DNA from: an uncultured Phascolarctobacterium sp.
Lineage (GTDB): Bacteria; Bacillota; Negativicutes; Acidaminococcales; Acidaminococcaceae
Reading direction: 5' to 3'
Length of the DNA: 9,061 nucleotides
Assembly: GCF_900753045.1 (NCBI RefSeq)
Contig: NZ_CAADXO010000027.1
Location: forward strand, 1 to 9,061
Shown: piece after piece, positions 5,571 to 9,061 of the stretch
Position numbering within the stretch: the stretch's first letter is position 1
Layout: each line of letters begins with the position of its first letter
The notes under the pieces: model-generated
Told to the model about the DNA's origin: nothing
The model's database searches: none
The model's input: the letters and a program-made list of their open reading frames with translations, nothing else
Position numbers and translations under genes: made by a program

Positions 5571-5903
5571 TTAATGGTTAGCCTTATATGCCTCGCCCCA
5601 GGTGAACATGCAGTCAAGGATTGGCTTAAGGCTTAGACCGAGCTCAGTCAGCGAATACTCCACCTTCGGCGGCACCTCGGCGTAGACCTGGCGATGGACA
5701 AGGCCGCTTTCCTCCATGGCACGCAGCTGCGCAGTCAGAATCTTTTGGGAAACATTGCCTACGGATTTCTTCAGCTCTCCGAAGCGCTTTGTTCCGGTCA
5801 ATAAATCACGCAGTATTAAAACCTTCCATTTATCACCTATGAGTGTTAGGGTGGTTTCCACCGGGCAGGCGGGCAGCTCAGCTTTTTTATTGATTTCGTT
5901 CAT
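5571..5903 (-). CDS. HxlR-family winged-helix transcriptional regulator
   Basis: 110 residues from ATG 5903-5901, with GGAGG 9 nt upstream. An ATG at 5927 would put that site inside the gene, so it was not used. HxlR/MarR-like regulators bind DNA as dimers and many sense quinones, aldehydes or thiol oxidation. Visible features: the N-terminal conserved cysteine in ACPVETTL (Cys13), the IGDKWKVLILRDLLTGTKRF core (22-41), the recognition helix region GNVSQKILTAQLRAMEESGL (49-68), and the wing around VPPKVEYSLTELG (77-89). A second cysteine is at 98. It is transcribed away from the four-gene redox/sirtuin operon across a 278-bp spacer, the usual arrangement for an HxlR and its target. The inducer is unknown. 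Confidence 0.9.
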   Translation of the reverse strand: MNEINKKAELPACPVETTLTLIGDKWKVLILRDLLTGTKRFGELKKSVGNVSQKILTAQLRAMEESGLVHRQVYAEVPPKVEYSLTELGLSLKPILDCMFTWGEAYKANH

Positions 5904-6094
5904 ATTAGTTAGCCTCCAGTTTTGCAAAATGCTATATTCAAGGCATACTATGCGCTGCAGCTATTATTTTCGCGTAGCTTTGCTTGGCGCAAGCGTATGC
6001 GTGCTTCATGAAATATATTTATGGCATTATTATAAGGCCAGAGTAAAAATATGGCAAGGGGAAGTCTTTAATAGTCACCGGCAGGTAACCATAC

Positions 6095-6106
6095 CACAAT
6101 ATTGTG
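6095..6106. promoter_or_regulatory. Perfect palindrome CACAATATTGTG, candidate HxlR operator
   Basis: A 12-bp perfect inverted repeat ending 5 bp before the -35 box of the operon promoter. The surrounding bases (ATAC upstream, GCGTAC downstream) add partial symmetry. Its position between the divergent genes suits a site for the HxlR protein. Binding is inferred, and the location upstream of -35 would also fit activation. Confidence 0.45.
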
Positions 6107-6111
6107 CGTAC

Positions 6112-6140
6112 TTCACAAGCTGCTCAATGCGTATTACAAT
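6112..6140 (+). promoter_or_regulatory. Promoter of the split-barrel/macrodomain/sirtuin operon
   Basis: TTCACA (6112-6117), 17-base spacer, TACAAT (6135-6140), each 5/6 consensus. Start of transcription is expected near 6147, giving a leader of about 35 nt up to ATG 6182. I found no comparably good promoter for HxlR on the minus strand. Confidence 0.6.
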
Positions 6141-6181
6141 AAAAGCATCACGAAACATACTATAGCTTGGAGGTACTTATA

Positions 6182-6577
6182 ATGAAAAAAGTAGTAGAAT
6201 TTCTGAATGCTAATCCTGTGCAATATCTTGCCACCGTTGGCCGCGATGGCAAGGCAAAATGCCGTCCCTTTATGTTTGCAGGTTTGCTTGACGGCAAGCT
6301 GTGGTTTTGCACTAATAACCAAAAGGATGTCTACAAGGATATGCTTAAAAATCCGGAAGTAGAGCTTTCTGTGTCCAGCCCGGAGTATGCATGGATTCGT
6401 TTGCATGGCAAGGCTGTTTTTGAAAACAATATGCCAGCCAAGGAAATGTGCCTGCAGAATCCCATTGTAAAAGGTCAGTATGGTGAAGCCACCAATCCCA
6501 TCTTTGAGGTATTCTATCTGGAAAACGCTCACGGGATTATTGCTGACTTCTCAGGAAATCCTCCCTACGAATTCTAA
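6182..6577 (+). CDS. FMN-type split-barrel protein (pyridoxamine 5'-phosphate oxidase-like)
   Basis: 131 residues from ATG 6182, with GGAGG at 6169-6173; a TTG at 6167 overlaps that site and was rejected. The protein belongs to the small PNPOx-like split-barrel family (COG5015 type), whose members bind FMN or a related flavin and act as reductases or oxidases on largely unknown substrates. Diagnostic stretches: VVEFLNANPVQYLATVGRDG (4-23), KAKCRPFMFAG (24-34), GKLWFCTNNQKDVYKDM (38-54), WIRLHGKAVFENN (75-87) and FEVFYLENAHGIIADFSG (109-126). Length is normal for the family. It is cytosolic, with no signal peptide. It is first in the operon, 66 nt ahead of a second split-barrel gene, suggesting the two act on the same redox chemistry. 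The exact reaction cannot be given. Confidence 0.88.
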   Translation: MKKVVEFLNANPVQYLATVGRDGKAKCRPFMFAGLLDGKLWFCTNNQKDVYKDMLKNPEVELSVSSPEYAWIRLHGKAVFENNMPAKEMCLQNPIVKGQYGEATNPIFEVFYLENAHGIIADFSGNPPYEF

Positions 6578-6585
6578 AAAATAAT

Positions 6586-6616
6586 GCAGCAGCCTTTGCG
6601 AAAGCGAGGCTGCTGT
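6586..6616 (+). promoter_or_regulatory. Stable intergenic hairpin within the operon
   Basis: CAGCAGCCT (6587-6595) pairs with AGGCTGCTG (6607-6615). An inner GC-GAAA-GC tip makes it very stable. No T-run follows, so it is more likely an mRNA-processing or stability element, or a tuner of expression between genes one and two, than a terminator. It covers an in-frame ATG at 6584, which supports the later start at 6644. Confidence 0.5.
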
Positions 6617-6643
6617 AATGCTCTAGAAAGGACGGCTGATAAA

Positions 6644-7252
6644 ATGCAGAACGCTGATTATTTGCATCTGCTAGTTGATTATATTCACTCTGCTACGCTT
6701 GCAACCATTGGGGTAGACGGGCATCCGCAAACGCGAATTATAGATATGATGCTGTGGGATGAGCAGGGGGTATATTTCCTTACCGCCAAAGGCAAGACTT
6801 TTTACACTCAGCTTATGGAGCAGGGATATGTAGCTTTATCGGCAACGAAAGAAAAAATTGCTGTTTCGCTGCGGGGAAAAATAAAGAATATCGGTAACAG
6901 CAGGCTGGACGAAATCTTTACGAAGAATGTTTATATGCAAGCTATTTATCCTAGAGATACCCGCAGTGCTTTAGAGGTTTTCTGCCTTTATGAAGCAGAG
7001 GGCGAATATTTTGATATCAGCAATCCGGCGCATATAGTTCGTGACAGTATTACCATAGGTAAACAAGCGCAGGCCGCAGCTGGCTACTATGTAGGCGCTG
7101 GCTGCATAGGTTGTAAGCTGTGTTATTCTGTTTGCCCACAAAAGTGCATAGATATTGCGCAAAAGCCGGTTGTCATTGATCAGCAGCATTGCCTTAGCTG
7201 CGGCAGATGTGCCGAAATCTGTCCCAAGCAGGTCATAAGAAAGAGAGCCTGA
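6644..7252 (+). CDS. Split-barrel flavoprotein fused to a 2[4Fe-4S] ferredoxin domain
   Basis: 202 residues from ATG 6644, with GAAAGGA about 11 nt upstream. Residues 1-135 form a PNPOx-like split barrel (HSATLATIGVDGHPQTRIID at 15-34, GVYFLTAKGKTFYTQLM, VALSATKEKIAVSLRGKIKN). Residues 150-202 are a bacterial ferredoxin domain with two full clusters: C154, C157, C160 and C164-Pro, then C183, C186, C189 and C193-Pro. The fusion suggests that electrons pass between an iron-sulfur relay and a bound flavin in one polypeptide, fitting an anaerobe. The stop is 2 nt from the next start, so it is translationally linked to the macrodomain gene. Substrate is unknown. The neighbouring 131-residue protein is a cluster-free relative. 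Confidence 0.88.
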   Translation: MQNADYLHLLVDYIHSATLATIGVDGHPQTRIIDMMLWDEQGVYFLTAKGKTFYTQLMEQGYVALSATKEKIAVSLRGKIKNIGNSRLDEIFTKNVYMQAIYPRDTRSALEVFCLYEAEGEYFDISNPAHIVRDSITIGKQAQAAAGYYVGAGCIGCKLCYSVCPQKCIDIAQKPVVIDQQHCLSCGRCAEICPKQVIRKRA

Positions 7253-7254
7253 GC

Positions 7255-8034
7255 ATGAAGCAGAGTGAGAGGCGAATTTTTCTCATTAAATCGCTTTTGC
7301 AGGAAAGAACGGAATATAGAGATATAAGCATATCGTCAGATATCGAGCAGCAAAAGCAGCTGCTGCGGGCACTGATGAATGTTCGTGCTCCGCAGCAGAT
7401 TGGTAAGGAGTTTTTACGTATACAGGATGAATATCTACAGTACGAAATTGCGGCTAAGGGCATTACGGATGTTGCCGAACTTACGCCTGTTCAGCAAGGA
7501 ATCTACCTTTGGCAAGGAGATATTACTACTCTGAAATGTTATGCTGTTGTGAACGCTGCCAACAGCGGAATGACAGGCTGTTATATTCCTAACCATCGCT
7601 GCATTGACAACGCAATTCATACCTTTGCCGGCATGCAGCTGCGCCTTGTATGCGATAATTTGATGGAGCAGCAAGGCTACCCTGAACCTGCAGGAGGTGC
7701 TAAAATTACGCCGGCTTTTAATCTTCCGAGCAGGTATGTATTGCATACCGTAGGTCCTGTTATCAGCGGCAAGGTGAAAAAGCACGAGAGAGAACTGCTT
7801 GCATCATGCTACCGCTCTTGCCTGGAGCTGGCGGCGGAGAATAAATTAGAAAGTGTTGCGTTCTGCTGTATTTCTACAGGTGAATTCCATTTTCCCAATG
7901 AGTTGGCGGCAGAGATTGCCGTGCAGAGTGTTAAGAAGTTTTTCAGGCTACAGACGGGCGTAAAGAAAGTGATATTCAATGTTTTCAAAGATTTGGACAA
8001 AAACATCTACAAAAAATTACTCGGAGCAAATTAA
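7255..8034 (+). CDS. Zinc-dependent macrodomain protein-ADP-ribosyl hydrolase
   Basis: 259 residues from ATG 7255, 2 nt after the previous stop. The enzyme removes ADP-ribose from proteins and is the eraser partner of SirTM. Residues 1-75 are the helical N-terminal extension usual in this subclass (ERRIFLIKSLLQER, PQQIGKEFLRIQDEYLQ). The macrodomain covers about 78-255: GDITTLKCYAVVNAANSGM (88-106) holds the GDIT and NAAN ADP-ribose loops. GCYIPNHRCIDNAIHTFAG (108-126) carries the Cys109, His114 and Cys116 zinc ligands that mark the zinc-dependent class. YVLHTVGPV (161-169) and CISTGEFHFPN (205-215) form the remaining ligand-binding loops. No key residue is missing. It overlaps the sirtuin gene by 56 nt. 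Known homologues reverse SirTM-made modification of lipoylated GcvH-L; no such substrate gene is present here. Confidence 0.93.
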   Translation: MKQSERRIFLIKSLLQERTEYRDISISSDIEQQKQLLRALMNVRAPQQIGKEFLRIQDEYLQYEIAAKGITDVAELTPVQQGIYLWQGDITTLKCYAVVNAANSGMTGCYIPNHRCIDNAIHTFAGMQLRLVCDNLMEQQGYPEPAGGAKITPAFNLPSRYVLHTVGPVISGKVKKHERELLASCYRSCLELAAENKLESVAFCCISTGEFHFPNELAAEIAVQSVKKFFRLQTGVKKVIFNVFKDLDKNIYKKLLGAN

Positions 8035-8875
8035 GCGTTTGCATACTGCACTGCAGGAATGCGAGGCTGTTGTTATCGGTGCAGGCTCCGGCTTGTCGAC
8101 AGCGGCTGGATATACCTACACAGGGGAGCGGTTTCAAAAGTATTTTGCAGATTTTGCGGAGAAATATGGTATTCGTGACATGTACTCTGGTGGCTTTTAT
8201 CCGTTTCCTACGCAGGAAGAGTTTTGGGGCTATTGGAGTCGTTATATTTTTATCAACCGTTATATGGATGCACCGAAGCCTGTTTATGAAAAGCTTTTGC
8301 GCCTGGTGGCAGATAAGGATTACTTTGTCATCACAACTAATGTAGATCATTACTTTCAGAAAGCTGGCTTTGCTAAAAAGCGGCTTTTCTATATGCAGGG
8401 AGATTATGGCTTGTTTCAGTGCAGTGAGCCATGCTGCCGGAAAACGTATGATAATGAAATCAGCATTCGGAAAATGCTGGAAGAGCAGAAGGATATGCGA
8501 GTTTCTGCTGAGCTGATTCCGTATTGCCCTATTTGTGGCAAGCCTATGACGATGAACCTGCACTGCGATGCTACCTTTGTGCAGGATGATGGCTGGTATC
8601 GTGCGTCGCAGCGGTACAAGGAGTTCCTTGAGCAGCATAAGGGCTTGAAGGTGCTGTTTCTGGAACTTGGCGTTGGGATGAACACACCGGCGATTATAAA
8701 ATTTCCTTTCTGGCATTTGGCAAATGAGTGGGATAATGCTGCTTATGCCTGCATCAATCTAGGCGAAGCCTATGCGCCGGAAGAAATAGAGGCAAAATCA
8801 ATTTGCATTAACGAGGATATAGGGGTCGCTTTGCAGAAGCTTATTGATAGAGGTTCAGTGCAGGATATTTCTTAA
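7979..8875 (+). CDS. SirTM, class M sirtuin (protein ADP-ribosyltransferase)
   Basis: 298 residues from ATG 7979, inside the end of the macrodomain gene (56-nt overlap, different frame). A later TTG at 8039 is possible but would trim the conserved N-terminal helix. SirTM proteins use NAD to mono-ADP-ribosylate partner proteins rather than to deacetylate them. Motifs: Rossmann GAGSGLSTAAG (34-44), TTNVDHYFQKAGF (119-131), and YMQGDYGLFQC (138-148). In the last, Gln140 stands where deacetylase sirtuins have the catalytic His of their LHG motif. This substitution is the hallmark of the class. A four-cysteine zinc ribbon is present: C148 with C152/C153, and C183 with C186. ELGVGMNTP (229-237) is the C-terminal NAD-binding segment. 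Length is typical. It is last in the operon. The acceptor protein is unknown, as GcvH-L and LplA2 are absent. Confidence 0.93.
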   Translation: MFSKIWTKTSTKNYSEQIKRLHTALQECEAVVIGAGSGLSTAAGYTYTGERFQKYFADFAEKYGIRDMYSGGFYPFPTQEEFWGYWSRYIFINRYMDAPKPVYEKLLRLVADKDYFVITTNVDHYFQKAGFAKKRLFYMQGDYGLFQCSEPCCRKTYDNEISIRKMLEEQKDMRVSAELIPYCPICGKPMTMNLHCDATFVQDDGWYRASQRYKEFLEQHKGLKVLFLELGVGMNTPAIIKFPFWHLANEWDNAAYACINLGEAYAPEEIEAKSICINEDIGVALQKLIDRGSVQDIS

Positions 8876-8940
8876 TATCCCCAATCAACAAGCCACAAAT
8901 TTTTAGGCATTTATAGCTATAATTCATAGTACATAAAAAA

Positions 8941-8974
8941 GGCTGATGCTTCGTATTTACGCAAGGCGTCAGCC
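8941..8974. terminator. Hairpin terminator of the operon, repeat family copy 3
   Basis: GGCTGATG... pairs with ...GCGTCAGCC around CGTATTTACG, preceded by A6 (8935-8940). Copies 1 and 2 are followed by T5, but here only TGTTACT remains before a group II intron. It lies 65 nt after the sirtuin stop and is the natural end of the operon. Termination may be weaker than at the other copies. Confidence 0.65.
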
Positions 8975-8981
8975 TGTTACT

Positions 8982-9061
8982 GTGCGCCCAGCATGGGCGC
9001 ACTCTAATGGGTGAAAGTCCCTAGACCGCCCGGTAGCGGGAAGGTCATAGCTGAACACCAA
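8982..9061 (+). mobile_element. Group II intron, 5' end (continues past window)
   Basis: Starts with GTGCG, the conserved 5' boundary of group II introns. The next bases form a perfect 8-bp hairpin, GTGCGCCC with GGGCGCAC. This is followed by GGGTGAAAGTCCC and GCCCGGTAGCGGG, motifs typical of domain I in bacterial group II introns. The reverse-transcriptase ORF and domains V-VI lie outside. Insertion 7 nt after a terminator stem is the target habit of group IIC introns, but the subclass cannot be fixed from 80 bases. Confidence 0.8.

Noticed and set aside
5716..6165. 149-codon plus-strand frame opposite HxlR and across the divergent spacer
   Set aside because: It is antisense to HxlR and covers the operon promoter and palindrome, so it is not plausible as a gene.
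6584..6643. Upstream ATG start (20 extra residues) for the split-barrel/ferredoxin gene
   Set aside because: It sits on the left arm of a stable hairpin without a ribosome binding site. ATG 6644 has one and matches the normal start of the fold.
7985..8716. 243-codon minus-strand frame opposite the sirtuin gene
   Set aside because: Antisense shadow of a gene whose every motif is recognised on the plus strand. No ribosome binding site or domain.
1..9061. CRISPR array, rRNA or tRNA genes
   Set aside because: No regularly spaced direct repeats, rRNA signatures or complete tRNA cloverleaf seen on either strand.

Overview
The window looks like an accessory stretch of a gut or rumen Firmicute, most likely a Negativicute. 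I infer this from the moderate GC, strong GGAGG ribosome binding sites, the AAA-ATPase/PD-(D/E)XK gene family common in such genomes, and an anaerobe-type redox operon. The genus cannot be fixed from sequence alone.

Layout. Bases 1-527 are the end of an IS3-family insertion sequence (orfA, minus strand). It sits inside a terminator hairpin belonging to an intergenic repeat (528-645). After a hairpin terminator (660-698) and a small coding remnant comes an intact AAA-ATPase/PD-(D/E)XK gene (1002-2558), a long terminator, a 370-bp intergenic stretch, and an unrecognised 240-residue protein (3031-3753). A decayed second AAA-ATPase/PD-(D/E)XK gene follows (3798-4012), with N- and C-terminal ends joined after a large internal deletion. 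Next is a second copy of the 528-645 repeat, split by a 588-bp element (4080-4667). That element has 30-bp inverted ends, no transposase, and an interior full of hairpins, many with GNRA loops when read on the minus strand. A small helix-turn-helix gene (4917-5276) with a strong promoter follows, and then an in-frame coding remnant.

The right third is a coherent unit. A divergent HxlR regulator (5571-5903, minus) faces a four-gene operon (6182-8875): an FMN-type split-barrel protein, a split-barrel/ferredoxin fusion, a zinc-dependent macrodomain ADP-ribosyl hydrolase, and a class M sirtuin (SirTM). In known SirTM operons the ADP-ribosylated partner is a lipoylated GcvH-like protein with its own lipoate ligase. 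Neither gene is present here; flavin and iron-sulfur proteins take their place, under what looks like redox control. The operon ends at a hairpin terminator (8941-8974), and a group II intron starts 7 nt beyond it (8982 to the window end).

The main points of interest are the terminal-repeat element with its probable large structured RNA, the unusual SirTM/macrodomain operon, and the fact that all three mobile elements lie in or directly beside terminator-like hairpins.
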